Assembly: GCA_947460245.1 (NCBI GenBank) | Contig: CANHGL010000014.1 | Span: 1 to 46,113, forward strand | Length of the DNA stretch: 46,113 bases | Direction of reading: 5' to 3' | From: Sphingobacteriales bacterium | Lineage (GTDB): Bacteria; Bacteroidota; Bacteroidia; Chitinophagales; JADIYW01 | Part shown: positions 1 through 10,592 of the stretch, piece by piece | How positions within the stretch are numbered: the first letter of the stretch is position 1 | How the letters are laid out: each line of letters begins with the position of its first letter | Translations under genes and position numbers: made by a program | The notes under the pieces: model-generated | The model's input: the letters and a program-made list of their open reading frames with translations, nothing else | What the model was told of the DNA's origin: nothing | Databases searched by the model: none

Positions 1-2397
1 CAAAAAGATACCACAGTTACCATCTTACCAAAGCCTAAAGCGGGTTTTAATGCCAACTATCTTTGCTATAATCATAATTCCACTTTTACAGATGCCTCTA
101 CTATTTCATCTGGTACTATTGTTGGCTATCAGTGGAATTTTGGAGATGGTGTTACAGACTCTGTCAGGAACCCTACACATGTGTATGCAATTTTTGATTC
201 CTTTCCAGTACGCCATATTGTTATATCGGCATTAGGATGTTCAGATACTATTATTAAAACTATCCGGATGGATGATACGGTGCGCAGGAGTTTTAGTACT
301 TCCCCTGTGGCGCTGTGTGAAAAAAATACAATCACACTTACTAATACTTCTGTGGGCGGAAATCCTACTGCCTTCCAGTGGATTATTAATAACGGCTCTC
401 CCATTAATAATCAGAATGCTGTTTCTCTTCCATTCAACAATGCAGGAACTTATCCGGTTCAACTGATATCTACTAATCGATGTGGTAACGATACTTTAAA
501 TTCATCCATAAAAATAAATCCGAACCCCGTAATTGATCTTGGCGCAACGATCACTGTGTGTAATAAATCTACCAAGACTTTAACTGCTGTTGGTGTATTT
601 GATTCTTTGAGGTGGCATACCAATGAAACCACCGCCACTGTTCTAACTAATGGTTTGAATACACCATACAGTATAACTGTTTATAAAGAGGGCTGTGTGG
701 GTAGAGACACTGTCAGTATTGAAAGGCAGGTTATTCAACCGGATTTCTCTAATACGTATTTATGTCTTAATAAACCTATTGTCTTTGTTAATGCATCCTC
801 TGTAAATATTGGTAGCTTATCGAGCTTTGACTGGGACTTTGGAGATGGGGGTTCTTCTCTTAATACAGCAAATCCTTCGCACACCTTTACCGGCTTTAAT
901 AGTTATCCCATTCGACTTATTTCTACCTCATCGATTGGATGTAAGGATACAATAATAAAAATCCTTGCAATGGATTCTTTACTTGCGGTTGATTTCAATA
1001 CAGCGGTACAAATTTCCTGTCAGCGTAGAGCAGTTCAATTTGTCGACCTAACAACAGGCGGTTTCAATAATTCTAACAACTGGCATTTAGATGGAACATC
1101 TATTGCTGTAAAAGAGGCTAACTATACTTTTAGTGGTTCCGGTAATTTTCCTGTAAAATTAGTAGTGAGCAATAGGTGTTATACGGACTCTCTGACAAAA
1201 AATATTACTGTTCGTCCGCGGCCAAATGTATTTTTAGGTAGAGATACGATCCTTTGTAAAAATCAAATAACTACGTTATCCGTTAATCCTAGCGCCTATG
1301 ATTCTATCCGATGGATTAATGGTTCAATAAATGGTATAGTAGTTGTTGATGGCAGTATTAATCCGTATAAAATAAAAGTTTACCTGGATGGTTGTGATGC
1401 AGAGGATACCATAAATATTACTGCTCAGCAATTTATACTGGATTTTAGCAACACCTTCCTTTGTTACAAAAGCCCTATCACTTTCTTGAACACCTCAACG
1501 GTTAACCCAGGAGTTATTTCTGCTTACGCTTGGGATTTTGGAGATGGTGTCATCTCTACCCAAAATAATCCGATACATTCATATAGTACTTTTGGTCCGA
1601 GAGATATTACAATGATTGCAAGTTCTGATGCAGGGTGTAAAGATACGCTGACGAAGACTATAGCTATGGATGACTCTATTGCTTTCAAGGTGCAACCTTT
1701 GCCAATTGATGTATGTTTGAAGTCTACCGAATACTATTTAAATCAATCTCAGGGAGGAGTAAATACAAACTATATCTGGTCATTAAATGATGATCAACTT
1801 CAGATAGATAGTTTAGCTGCTTTTGTTTTCATAGATACGGGAAGACAAGTCATACAATTGCTTGCTAATAACCGATGTGGAAACGATAGCGTATTTTATA
1901 CATTCAGATCCAAACCACTTCCTTCCATTTCTTTAGCAGATACAATAATTATATGTCCAGGTAATATTCGAACAGTATTTGCAGGTGGCGACTTTGATAG
2001 TGTGTTCTGGAATACAGGCGCGATATCTAATCCGATAGAGATAGATGGAAATATAGCTCCTATTATTTTCAAGGGCTATAAAGACGCTTGTTTTAATACT
2101 GATACACTAGGATTGGTGTTGGATTGTGAGCTTTATATTCCTACAGCATTCTCCCCTAACAATGATGACTCCAATGACTTCTTTGGATTGCTACCTATCA
2201 ATATTTCTACGCTTAGCATGCGCATATTTAATCGCTGGGGGGAGTTGATATATGAAACCAATGATATTAATAAAGGCTGGGATGGTACCTATAAGGGGCA
2301 GCCTTGTCAGATGGATAATTATATCTATTATGCTACAGGAATAAAGAAAGACAATAAGTCTTTCTCCATAAAAGGTTCTTTTTTATTACTTCGCTAA
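1..2397 (+). CDS. PKD-repeat surface protein with T9SS type B C-terminal sorting domain (5' end outside window)
   Basis: The reading frame is open from the first base, so the gene begins upstream; about 798 residues are visible. The sequence is a chain of Ig-like/PKD modules, with the PKD signature W(D/N)FGDG at nt 133, 832 and 1531. Single Cys residues and N/T/S-rich strands are typical of secreted adhesins. The last ~85 residues begin with YIPTAFSPNNDDSNDFFG and contain MRIFNRWGELIYE and GWDGTYKGQ, which match the gliding-motility-associated C-terminal domain (T9SS type B sorting signal). Such proteins cross the outer membrane through the type IX system and are often handled by PorP/SprF partners; none is visible here. 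The likely role is adhesion or a cell-surface matrix protein. The stop codon abuts the stop of nadB with no bases between them. Confidence 0.93.
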   Translation, partial: QKDTTVTILPKPKAGFNANYLCYNHNSTFTDASTISSGTIVGYQWNFGDGVTDSVRNPTHVYAIFDSFPVRHIVISALGCSDTIIKTIRMDDTVRRSFSTSPVALCEKNTITLTNTSVGGNPTAFQWIINNGSPINNQNAVSLPFNNAGTYPVQLISTNRCGNDTLNSSIKINPNPVIDLGATITVCNKSTKTLTAVGVFDSLRWHTNETTATVLTNGLNTPYSITVYKEGCVGRDTVSIERQVIQPDFSNTYLCLNKPIVFVNASSVNIGSLSSFDWDFGDGGSSLNTANPSHTFTGFNSYPIRLISTSSIGCKDTIIKILAMDSLLAVDFNTAVQISCQRRAVQFVDLTTGGFNNSNNWHLDGTSIAVKEANYTFSGSGNFPVKLVVSNRCYTDSLTKNITVRPRPNVFLGRDTILCKNQITTLSVNPSAYDSIRWINGSINGIVVVDGSINPYKIKVYLDGCDAEDTINITAQQFILDFSNTFLCYKSPITFLNTSTVNPGVISAYAWDFGDGVISTQNNPIHSYSTFGPRDITMIASSDAGCKDTLTKTIAMDDSIAFKVQPLPIDVCLKSTEYYLNQSQGGVNTNYIWSLNDDQLQIDSLAAFVFIDTGRQVIQLLANNRCGNDSVFYTFRSKPLPSISLADTIIICPGNIRTVFAGGDFDSVFWNTGAISNPIEIDGNIAPIIFKGYKDACFNTDTLGLVLDCELYIPTAFSPNNDDSNDFFGLLPINISTLSMRIFNRWGELIYETNDINKGWDGTYKGQPCQMDNYIYYATGIKKDNKSFSIKGSFLLLR
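46..2127 (+). repeat. Three tandem 233-aa (699-nt) super-repeats inside the PKD protein
   Basis: Equivalent positions recur at an exact 699-nt spacing. The (Y/F)LC motif lies at nt 58, 757 and 1456, and the W(D/N)FGDG motif at 133, 832 and 1531. Each unit holds three modules in order: a PKD module ending near GCKDT, a module ending in a (G/S)NRC-type motif, and a module with an LG-x-x-x-T-x-C start followed by DS(I/L/V)(R/F)W. The third unit runs into the sorting domain. The copies have diverged at DNA level, so this is an old protein-level duplication. Confidence 0.85.
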
Positions 2398-3993
2398 TTA
2401 CAGCATAGTTTCTTCTGCTTCCATGCTATGCTTCGGATAGTCTGTAGTATAATGTAAGCCCCTGCTCTCTTTACGCAACATGGCACTTCTGGTAATCAGA
2501 TATCCGATAGTAATCATATTTCTGAGTTCGAGTAATTGAGGAGATATAGTTGTTGTGTCGTATAGTTCTTCTGTTTCTTTGAATAAAAGATAGAGTCTCT
2601 CTTGTGCTCTTCCTAAACGTCCGTTATTACGAACGATGCCCACGTAGTTACTCATGATATCTTTTAACTCCCGTATACTTTGTGTGATAACTACCATTTC
2701 TTTCGGGTCGCTCGTGCCTGCGGCATTCCATTCCGGAAATTGCGCCTTAGGAAATTCTATGCTATCTAGTTTTTCAGAAATATCCAGAAATATCCTGTGC
2801 GAAAAAACAAGGGCTTCCAACAGGGAATTGCTCGCTAAACGATTGGATCCATGCAGACCGGTATTGCTGCACTCTCCACATGCATAGAGATTTTTTATAG
2901 AAGTGTTACCATGTGCATCTACATTAATTCCTCCGCACGCATAATGTGCTGCGGGTACTACCGGAATCATGTCTTTAAATACATCTATTCCAATAGACTT
3001 ACATTTTTCGTAGATATTGGGAAAGTGATGCATGAATTGTTCCTTGTCTATATGTCTGCAATCCAGATACATATGCTCCTCTCCACTTTTTTTCATTTCG
3101 TTATCTATGGCTCGGGCAACAATATCTCGTGGGGCGAGAGATCCGCGCTCATCATAATGTGACATAAATTCATTTCCATTGCGCGTCCTTAAAATGCCAC
3201 CATCGCCACGTACCGCTTCTGTTATCAGAAAATTTGGACTCACCCCGGGTTCATATAATGCTGTAGGGTGAAATTGCACAAACTCCATATTGCCAACTCT
3301 GCCTTTAGCTCGATATACCATGGCAATGCCGTCACCCGTTGCAATATCAGGATTGGTAGTTGCCCGATAGATCTGTCCGAATCCGCCCGTAGCCAATACC
3401 ACTACTTTGCTCTCTATTTTTTCTATTTGGTTTGTTTTTAGATTCAGCACATAAGCACCATAGCACTGAATATTGGGCGTTACTCTTGTGATAATTTTTC
3501 CCAGGTGATGCTGAGTGAGTAAATCTATCACAAAATGATGCTGAGAAATTTCTATGTTTTTAGTTTGATGTATTTTTTCCAAAAGAGCCCGTTCAATTTC
3601 CCAGCCGGTAATATCTTTATGGTGTAATACACGAAATTCCGAATGACCTCCTTCCTTACCTAACTTGTAGTCGCCCTCATTGTCTTTATCAAAGCGTGTT
3701 CCCCAAGATATGAGTTCGTTTACACGTTCTCTTCCCTCGCGGATAACCAGGTCTACGATGGCTTTATTGCATAGGCCATCACCTGCCACTAATGTATCTT
3801 CAATATGCTTGTCAAAGTTATCTTTAAGGAAATCGGTTACTACAGCAATTCCACCCTGTGCATACTTGGTATTGCTTTCATCCTCACTGGCCTTAGTTAA
3901 GATTAAGATTTTTTTATCAGGAAATCTTTCTGCTGCTTTTAAGGCGAAACTCAGCCCCGCAATACCGGATCCAATTACTAAAATATCTGTCAT
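2398..3993 (-). CDS. nadB: L-aspartate oxidase
   Basis: This 531-aa flavoprotein oxidises L-aspartate to iminoaspartate, the first step of de novo NAD synthesis, in the cytoplasm. The N-terminal dinucleotide-binding motif is GSGIAG (residues 8-13). The family blocks SNTKYAQGGIAVV, QFHPTALYEP and HGSNRLASNSLLEALVF follow, covering the FAD-binding and fumarate reductase/succinate dehydrogenase-like capping domains. The C-terminal helical domain is complete and the length is normal. The partners nadA and nadC are not in the window. It is divergent from deoC across a 149-bp gap that must hold promoters for both. Succinate dehydrogenase flavoproteins are related, but the short C-terminus and the isolated gene favour NadB. 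Confidence 0.95.
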   Translation of the reverse strand: MTDILVIGSGIAGLSFALKAAERFPDKKILILTKASEDESNTKYAQGGIAVVTDFLKDNFDKHIEDTLVAGDGLCNKAIVDLVIREGRERVNELISWGTRFDKDNEGDYKLGKEGGHSEFRVLHHKDITGWEIERALLEKIHQTKNIEISQHHFVIDLLTQHHLGKIITRVTPNIQCYGAYVLNLKTNQIEKIESKVVVLATGGFGQIYRATTNPDIATGDGIAMVYRAKGRVGNMEFVQFHPTALYEPGVSPNFLITEAVRGDGGILRTRNGNEFMSHYDERGSLAPRDIVARAIDNEMKKSGEEHMYLDCRHIDKEQFMHHFPNIYEKCKSIGIDVFKDMIPVVPAAHYACGGINVDAHGNTSIKNLYACGECSNTGLHGSNRLASNSLLEALVFSHRIFLDISEKLDSIEFPKAQFPEWNAAGTSDPKEMVVITQSIRELKDIMSNYVGIVRNNGRLGRAQERLYLLFKETEELYDTTTISPQLLELRNMITIGYLITRSAMLRKESRGLHYTTDYPKHSMEAEETML

Positions 3994-4096
3994 ACTGCAA
4001 TATTAAGAATTTACTATGTACCTGCCCTTATTTGTTATACTAAAAAACTTATACATCATCAAAAAGATTTCGTGTAGTATATAAATGCTATATTAT

Positions 4097-4104
4097 TACA
4101 TTTG
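4097..4104 (+). promoter_or_regulatory. Candidate Bacteroidota -7 element upstream of deoC
   Basis: TACATTTG matches the Bacteroidota -7 consensus TAnnTTTG and lies 38 nt before the deoC ATG in the nadB-deoC intergenic region. No clean -33 TTTG box is seen at the expected distance, so the call rests on the -7 element and its position. Confidence 0.4.
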
Positions 4105-4142
4105 TTCTGTACTATTGCGATATTTGAATATAAGATAAAGGC

Positions 4143-4808
4143 ATGGAGCTTTCCAGGTATATAGATCATACGCTTTTAAGGCCGACCGCAACCGAAGTGG
4201 ATATTATTAAATTATGCCAGGAAGCAGTGGCTTATAATTTCTATGCAGTTTGTGTGAATGGATGTTATGTTCGCCGAAGTGCACAAGAATTATCCGGAAC
4301 GAATGTCAGTATTGCATCTGTAGTTGGATTCCCATTAGGTGCGATGGTATCTGCTATAAAGATAAGAGAGGCTATCTCTGCTATAGAGTTAGGTGCTCAT
4401 GAGGTAGATATGGTTTTCAATATTGGTTATCTGAAAGCGCAACAGTATACGCTTGTCGAAAAGGAAATTAGCGACATCAAGAAGGCAATAGGTAACAGCA
4501 TCTTAAAGGTAATTATAGAGACGTGTTATCTCTCTAATGAAGAAAAGAAAATTGCAATAGAAATAGTGGGCCACGCAGGAGCAGATTTTATTAAGACTTC
4601 TACCGGATTTGGTACCGGAGGCGCTACCGTAGAAGATATAACGCTAATGAAGGCGCTAAAAAAAGAGAGTTTAAAAATTAAAGCAAGTGGAAGCATACGC
4701 GATGTGTCAACAGCTTTAGAGCTTATCGCTGCAGGATCTGATAGGTTAGGCACCAGCAGTGGTATCGCTATTGTAACCCATCAGGCGGGAGAAAATACTA
4801 AATATTAA
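4143..4808 (+). CDS. deoC: Deoxyribose-phosphate aldolase
   Basis: The 221-aa enzyme cleaves 2-deoxyribose 5-phosphate to acetaldehyde and glyceraldehyde 3-phosphate, a catabolic end step for deoxynucleosides. It is a class I aldolase TIM barrel. The Schiff-base lysine is K151 in [12 protein letters not shown], the assisting lysine is K180 in KASGS, and D89 sits in EVDMVFN. The phosphate-binding C-terminal loop GTSSG is present. The length is normal for the short DeoC form. The ATG at 4143 is the first in frame and aligns with the usual start SRYIDHTLL. It is followed after 8 nt by deoD, so the two form a nucleoside-salvage operon. Confidence 0.96.
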   Translation: MELSRYIDHTLLRPTATEVDIIKLCQEAVAYNFYAVCVNGCYVRRSAQELSGTNVSIASVVGFPLGAMVSAIKIREAISAIELGAHEVDMVFNIGYLKAQQYTLVEKEISDIKKAIGNSILKVIIETCYLSNEEKKIAIEIVGHAGADFIKTSTGFGTGGATVEDITLMKALKKESLKIKASGSIRDVSTALELIAAGSDRLGTSSGIAIVTHQAGENTKY

Positions 4809-4816
4809 ATTCAAAT

Positions 4817-5515
4817 ATGAGTATACATATAGGAGCAAAGCCTGGAGATATAGCAGAGATCATTTTATTGCCTGGAGATCCGCTTAGAGCTAAACATGTA
4901 GCAGAAACTTTTTTGAAAGATGCTGTTTGTTACAATGAGGTAAGGGGGATGTATGGATATACAGGATTTTATAATGGAGTCCGTGTGTCGGTACAAGGAA
5001 CGGGAATGGGCGTACCTTCGATATCCATTTATGTCAATGAGTTAATACAGACATATGGGGTACAGCGGCTCATACGTATTGGAACTGCAGGAGCGATGAG
5101 AGAGGATGTACATGTAAAAGATATTATACTGGCTCAATCCGCGAGCACTACCTCTGGTGTAAATGCTAGAAAATTTAATGGAGCAGATTTTGCAGCTACT
5201 GCAAATTTCGAGTGTTTGCTTAAGGCCTTTCAAACTGCACAGCATTTAGGCATTCCTGTAAAGGTGGGCAATGTACTCACCTCAGATGAGTTCTATGAGG
5301 ATGATTCGGAGGGCTATAAAAAATGGGCACAATACGGCACTTTGTGTGTTGAAATGGAAACATCGGCATTGTATACCATTGCCGCAAAATATGGGGTAAA
5401 GGCCTTATCTATATTCACCATCAGCGATAGCTTAGTGACGCACGAGTCTACTACCTCAGAAGAACGTCAGTTAAACTTCAATGATATGGTAAAGATTGCT
5501 TTGGGGATGCTATAA
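4817..5515 (+). CDS. deoD: Purine-nucleoside phosphorylase, DeoD type
   Basis: This 232-aa protein of the hexameric PNP/UDP family phosphorolyses purine (deoxy)nucleosides to base and (deoxy)ribose 1-phosphate. Family motifs are the phosphate-binding [13 protein letters not shown] near the N-terminus, [24 protein letters not shown], and the sugar/base site VEMETSALY followed by ISDSLVT, where Asp is the expected purine-protonating residue. Full length. It lies 8 nt after deoC, and together they would feed deoxynucleoside sugar into central metabolism, although the deoB mutase needed in between is not visible. It is convergent with the DUF3109 gene, with six bases between the stops. Confidence 0.96.
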   Translation: MSIHIGAKPGDIAEIILLPGDPLRAKHVAETFLKDAVCYNEVRGMYGYTGFYNGVRVSVQGTGMGVPSISIYVNELIQTYGVQRLIRIGTAGAMREDVHVKDIILAQSASTTSGVNARKFNGADFAATANFECLLKAFQTAQHLGIPVKVGNVLTSDEFYEDDSEGYKKWAQYGTLCVEMETSALYTIAAKYGVKALSIFTISDSLVTHESTTSEERQLNFNDMVKIALGML

Positions 5516-5521
5516 CTATTA

Positions 5522-6094
5522 TCACTTTTCTTTTGCAGCTTGTTCGAGTGTAGCGTAAAATTCCACACCAAACTTTCGAATAAGTGCATCCTTCAAGAAG
5601 GCATAAACAGGAACTTTTAGTTTTTCGCCAAGTGTACACGCATCACTGCAAATATCCCACACATCATAATTTACCCCTATAACAGTTTCCATTGGCTTTA
5701 GTCGTATTGGATATAAATGACAGCTTATTGGCTTCTGAAAATCGATGATACCATCTTTCCAGGCTTTTTCAATGCCGCAAGTGATTGTACCATCTTTTTC
5801 ATAGTTTACGTAAGCACATGCACCACCATTAATTAGTGGAGTGGCAAAGGGTGTATATTCATCATCGGGTTCATCTACATAGGTGCCTTGTGTCTCGATG
5901 GCAGCAATACCTTCTTTTGTTAGATAATTTTTAATCTTTGGATAAATCTTTTTCAGCACCTTTGTTTCTGAAAGCTCTACTGGAGCGCCACTGTCTCCTT
6001 CCACGCAGCAGATGCCTTTGCATTTTTTAATGTTGCAAACAAATTGCTTTTCTAAAACATCATCACTAATCAGAACATCATCAATAAGAATCAT
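5522..6094 (-). CDS. DUF3109 family cysteine-rich protein
   Basis: This 190-aa cytoplasmic protein of unknown function is common in Bacteroidota. Cysteines cluster as C20, C25, C29 and C30 (FVCNIKKCKGICC), then ACAYV, ITCGIEKAW, SCHLYPIR and DICSDAC. The pattern resembles the YkgJ/UPF0153 group of metal- or Fe-S-binding proteins. No signal peptide or membrane segment is seen. The ATG at 6094 fits the usual family start (IDDVLISDDVL). It lies 55 nt downstream of the RsmI-like gene on the same strand and may be cotranscribed. The metal-binding role is inferred from the cysteines only. Confidence 0.85.
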   Translation of the reverse strand: MILIDDVLISDDVLEKQFVCNIKKCKGICCVEGDSGAPVELSETKVLKKIYPKIKNYLTKEGIAAIETQGTYVDEPDDEYTPFATPLINGGACAYVNYEKDGTITCGIEKAWKDGIIDFQKPISCHLYPIRLKPMETVIGVNYDVWDICSDACTLGEKLKVPVYAFLKDALIRKFGVEFYATLEQAAKEK

Positions 6095-6149
6095 GGAGGT
6101 ATTTAATAAATATTAGCAAGTGTATACAGTCTAAAGATACAGTTAAACT

Positions 6150-6851
6150 TTATTTTCCCAGGATAAAGATCGCAGGTTTTTTATGTAAGTCTATCTTTCT
6201 ATTCTTCCACTCCGCAAGGGGTAATGTTTTTATGAACTCTTCGGAAGAAGTGAGGTTACAGGCTATGCAAAGCATAGTGTCATACTTCAATTGTTTTATC
6301 ATTTCTTCGAGGAGTTTTACATTTCTGTAAGGCGTATCCATGAAAATTTGAGTATTACCTTTTCTAGCTGCAGTTTCCATTTGCAGTAACTTGTTTTTTC
6401 TCTCCGCTTGTTCAATCGGTAAGTATCCATTAAAAGAAAACTGCTGCCCATTAAATCCGCTGCCCATTAAGGCCAATAATATAGAGCTGGGTCCAACTAA
6501 AGGCACTACCTCTATATCCAACTCATGAGCGACTTGTACTACTTTATTACCGGGGTCTGCAATACAAGGTGTTCCTGCATCCGAAAGCAGACCAATATTT
6601 TTTCCTTCAAAGGCTTTTAGAAGAAATGATTCATCCAGTTTGTAATCGCGATGCTTATCCAGCTCAAAGAAGGTACAGGCATCGATATCTTTTTCTTTAC
6701 AGATAGATTTTATAAAACGCCTTGCTGTCTTTAAATTTTCTACAATATAATAGTCAGTTGATACCACCGTCTCTTTTATATATTCAGGAATGGTGTGAGT
6801 TGCATTTTCTGCCAATATAGTGGGTATAAGGTATAATCTTCCTTTTTGCAT
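6150..6851 (-). CDS. SAM-dependent methyltransferase, RsmI-like (tetrapyrrole methylase fold)
   Basis: The protein has 233 aa. It shows the tetrapyrrole-methylase fold motifs of the RsmI group: YLIPT at the N-terminus, GLLSDAGTPCIADPGNKVV (SAM/substrate loop) and PLVGPSSILLALMGSGFNGQQF. RsmI 2'-O-methylates C1402 of 16S rRNA. This protein is about 50 residues shorter than typical RsmI and ends soon after the core (KKPAIFILGK), so it lacks the RsmI C-terminal extension. Bacteroidota often carry such a short paralogue, and the substrate is therefore uncertain. The gene is separated from the upstream cyclophilin gene by a strong terminator hairpin. Confidence 0.85.
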   Translation of the reverse strand: MQKGRLYLIPTILAENATHTIPEYIKETVVSTDYYIVENLKTARRFIKSICKEKDIDACTFFELDKHRDYKLDESFLLKAFEGKNIGLLSDAGTPCIADPGNKVVQVAHELDIEVVPLVGPSSILLALMGSGFNGQQFSFNGYLPIEQAERKNKLLQMETAARKGNTQIFMDTPYRNVKLLEEMIKQLKYDTMLCIACNLTSSEEFIKTLPLAEWKNRKIDLHKKPAIFILGK

Positions 6852-6876
6852 CTGCTATAAAGTTAGGGTTATTCTA

Positions 6877-6913
6877 TAAAAAAATAATCTCTTGTTTGTA
6901 GACAAGAGATTAT
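6877..6913 (-). terminator. Rho-independent terminator after the cyclophilin gene
   Basis: A perfect 12-bp inverted repeat (ATAATCTCTTGT at 6884-6895, its complement at 6902-6913) surrounds a 6-nt loop. Read on the minus strand, the stem is followed by a run of T residues (the plus-strand A tract at 6878-6884). It lies just downstream of the cyclophilin stop and before the methyltransferase start, so it should end the cyclophilin transcript. Confidence 0.75.
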
Positions 6914-6937
6914 ATAGATTGGTTAAAATCGTAGGTA

Positions 6938-7621
6938 TTATTCCACTATTTTTACGGTCATACTAATATCTTTCAGAGGGCGATCTCTCTGGTCTTTGGG
7001 TTCCATAATTATCTTATCTACCACATCCATTCCAGATACGACCTCTCCAAACACAGTGTAATCCTGATCAAGCATCGGCGTACCGCCTATCTCCTTATAT
7101 ATATTTTTCTGTTCTTCTGTCCAGATATTACCTTTTCTGGATGTAAACATTTGTAATTCAGCATCGCTATATTTTTTCCCTTGAGTGATGTAGAACTGAC
7201 AACCAGAAGAAGCTTTTTGCGGATTTCCATCACGGGCCGCAGCCAATACTCCTCTTTTGTGTATTAGGTTCTTATTGAATTCTGCCGGAATACGATAACC
7301 GACATCACCCATACCCAATGCTTGTCCTTGAACAGCAGTTTTTGAGTTTGGATCTCCACCTTGTATCATAAAACCTGGAATGATTCGGTGGAAGAGTGTA
7401 GAGTCAAAGAGTCCTTGTTTCACAAGTTTTAAAAAATTATCGCGATGCAAAGGCGTCTCATCGTAAAGTTTAATTTTTATATCTCCAAAGGTTGTAGAGA
7501 TAATAACGTATTTAGAAGTATCCATAGCAGTTTTTTTGTTGGTTGTTATTGCAGATCCTGGTTGTGCAAACATAACAAATGCAATGCATAAAGCAAGTGA
7601 ACTTAAGATGGTCTTTCTCAT
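6938..7621 (-). CDS. Secreted cyclophilin-type peptidyl-prolyl cis-trans isomerase
   Basis: This 227-aa protein has an N-terminal signal peptide (MRKTILSSLALCIAFVMFA, cleavage near AQPGSA), so it probably acts in the periplasm. The cyclophilin core carries the active-site block FHRIIPGFMIQGGDPN, the CQFYIT strand and the terminal YTVFGEVVSGMDVVDKI. It catalyses proline isomerisation during folding of exported proteins. An insertion between CQFYIT and YTVFG (about 30 residues, including RKGNIWTEEQ) is a common feature of Bacteroidota cyclophilins. The gene is the second of a minus-strand pair, 23 nt from the upstream hypothetical gene, and is closed by a strong terminator. Confidence 0.93.
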   Translation of the reverse strand: MRKTILSSLALCIAFVMFAQPGSAITTNKKTAMDTSKYVIISTTFGDIKIKLYDETPLHRDNFLKLVKQGLFDSTLFHRIIPGFMIQGGDPNSKTAVQGQALGMGDVGYRIPAEFNKNLIHKRGVLAAARDGNPQKASSGCQFYITQGKKYSDAELQMFTSRKGNIWTEEQKNIYKEIGGTPMLDQDYTVFGEVVSGMDVVDKIIMEPKDQRDRPLKDISMTVKIVE

Positions 7622-7644
7622 AATTTACAATTTAATATAGTGAA

Positions 7645-7995
7645 CTATAGGTTTTTGAAATATTCGATAATCATTTTTTTCAGCAGTTGTTCCTGCTGCT
7701 CATTATTGAGTTTAGGCATTTCCCGATTGTATTCAAAGTGGGGCCATCCATCGTCGTCGTCAGTCAGATAAGTGTAATAGTTGGCTTTGCTGAGCAAGGT
7801 GCAAACACCTACATGTATAAGATCCTGCTTCTGTTCTTTCGTAAATTTGGTCTGCAATTTTCCTAATGTTCTGTGACCTACTAAGAATATAATAGATTGT
7901 AAATCTGGTTGTTTTTCAAACTGCTTTTCCAGCGTATTCATTACTTCTTTCCATTCTTCTTCCTTGTAGGTCAAATCTAAATCTATATCTTGCAT
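7645..7995 (-). CDS. Conserved hypothetical cytoplasmic protein
   Basis: A 116-aa acidic, mostly alpha-helical protein without signal peptide or membrane segment. I do not recognise a named family. Notable parts are the central hydrophobic segment IIFLVGHRTLG, the helical stretch KEQKQDLIHVGVCTLLS, the acidic cluster DDDDGWPHFE and a Lys-rich C-terminal helix. The similar size and composition of proteins seen beside Bacteroidota housekeeping genes suggest a conserved small protein. It ends 23 nt before the cyclophilin gene and is probably cotranscribed with it. The ATG at 7995 is the only plausible start. Confidence 0.75.
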   Translation of the reverse strand: MQDIDLDLTYKEEEWKEVMNTLEKQFEKQPDLQSIIFLVGHRTLGKLQTKFTKEQKQDLIHVGVCTLLSKANYYTYLTDDDDGWPHFEYNREMPKLNNEQQEQLLKKMIIEYFKNL

Positions 7996-8065
7996 GTGTC
8001 TGTTGCGTTAAGTCTGTAGTAAAAGTATCTCTATCTTTTCAAAACGGATAATATTTTCTGCGCTT

Positions 8066-8227
8066 TTATAAATTTTTTATAAAAAGGTAAACTATCTCCA
8101 ATCCGATTGAGCCCACTCCGCTTAGCATTTTCAGTATCCTCATATCCAATACCGCATTGTGCCAATTACTTATCTCATTTTGTAAAACAAGGCCTTTGAA
8201 TGATACATCCAGGGCAATCTCATCCAA
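8066..8227 (-). CDS. Possible small ORF or gene remnant (53 aa, TTG start)
   Basis: In the 280-bp gap between the unknown gene at 7995 and the reductase at 8276, one minus-strand frame stays open from an upstream stop to TAA at 8066-8068. It reads as a plausible peptide: NEISNWHNAVLDMRILKML, then a hydrophobic tail SGVGSIGLEIVYLFIKNL. The only start in the right place is TTG at 8227. The frame looks protein-like, but 53 aa can occur by chance. It could be a small membrane peptide or the C-terminal remnant of a lost gene. An AT-rich inverted repeat (8064-8084) overlaps its stop. Confidence 0.22.
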   Translation of the reverse strand: MDEIALDVSFKGLVLQNEISNWHNAVLDMRILKMLSGVGSIGLEIVYLFIKNL

Positions 8228-8260
8228 TAGCGTCTTGATAAAAAATTATATCTTTAATGA

Positions 8261-10306
<2,046 letters not shown>

Positions 10307-10316
10307 TTTATATAGG

Positions 10317-10336
10317 TCTACCGTTCGGTAGATTTT
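10317..10336 (+). terminator. Short hairpin terminator after the dienoyl-CoA reductase gene
   Basis: TCTACCG at 10317-10323 pairs with CGGTAGA at 10326-10332 (effectively a 6-bp stem with a GTTC loop) and is followed by TTTT. It lies just after the reductase stop and before the small gene at 10376. Confidence 0.55.
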
Positions 10337-10375
10337 ACGTATAAAGTTTTTCTATTTTTTACCTATTTTTAAGTT

Positions 10376-10582
10376 ATGAAGAAAGTTACGGTTTCCATCC
10401 CGGATGATCAGGTGCAAGCATTTGAATCGGCTATTCAGCAATTGAATATTTCTATTCTAAAAGAGGATGAGAAATTGCAGGTAGAAGAATGGCACAGAGA
10501 GATAGTGGAGAAAGACCCATCCTCATTAGATTACATCAGTAGTGAAGAGATGGAGAAGACCTCTTTTAGTAGGGAGAAATAA
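10376..10582 (+). CDS. Small hypothetical protein (68 aa)
   Basis: A 68-aa charged, soluble protein. Its first ten residues, MKKVTVSIPD, form a beta-strand-like start such as seen in small DNA-binding antitoxins. The rest is helical and strongly acidic (LKEDEKLQVEEWHREIVEKD). I do not recognise the family. Similar short helical proteins in Bacteroidota are sometimes annotated as antitoxin-like, but no toxin gene lies beside it: the next gene is ybeY, convergent, with 10 nt between the stops. The ATG at 10376 is well placed after an AT-rich leader. Function unknown. Confidence 0.65.
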   Translation: MKKVTVSIPDDQVQAFESAIQQLNISILKEDEKLQVEEWHREIVEKDPSSLDYISSEEMEKTSFSREK

Positions 10583-10592
10583 ACATCACTAA

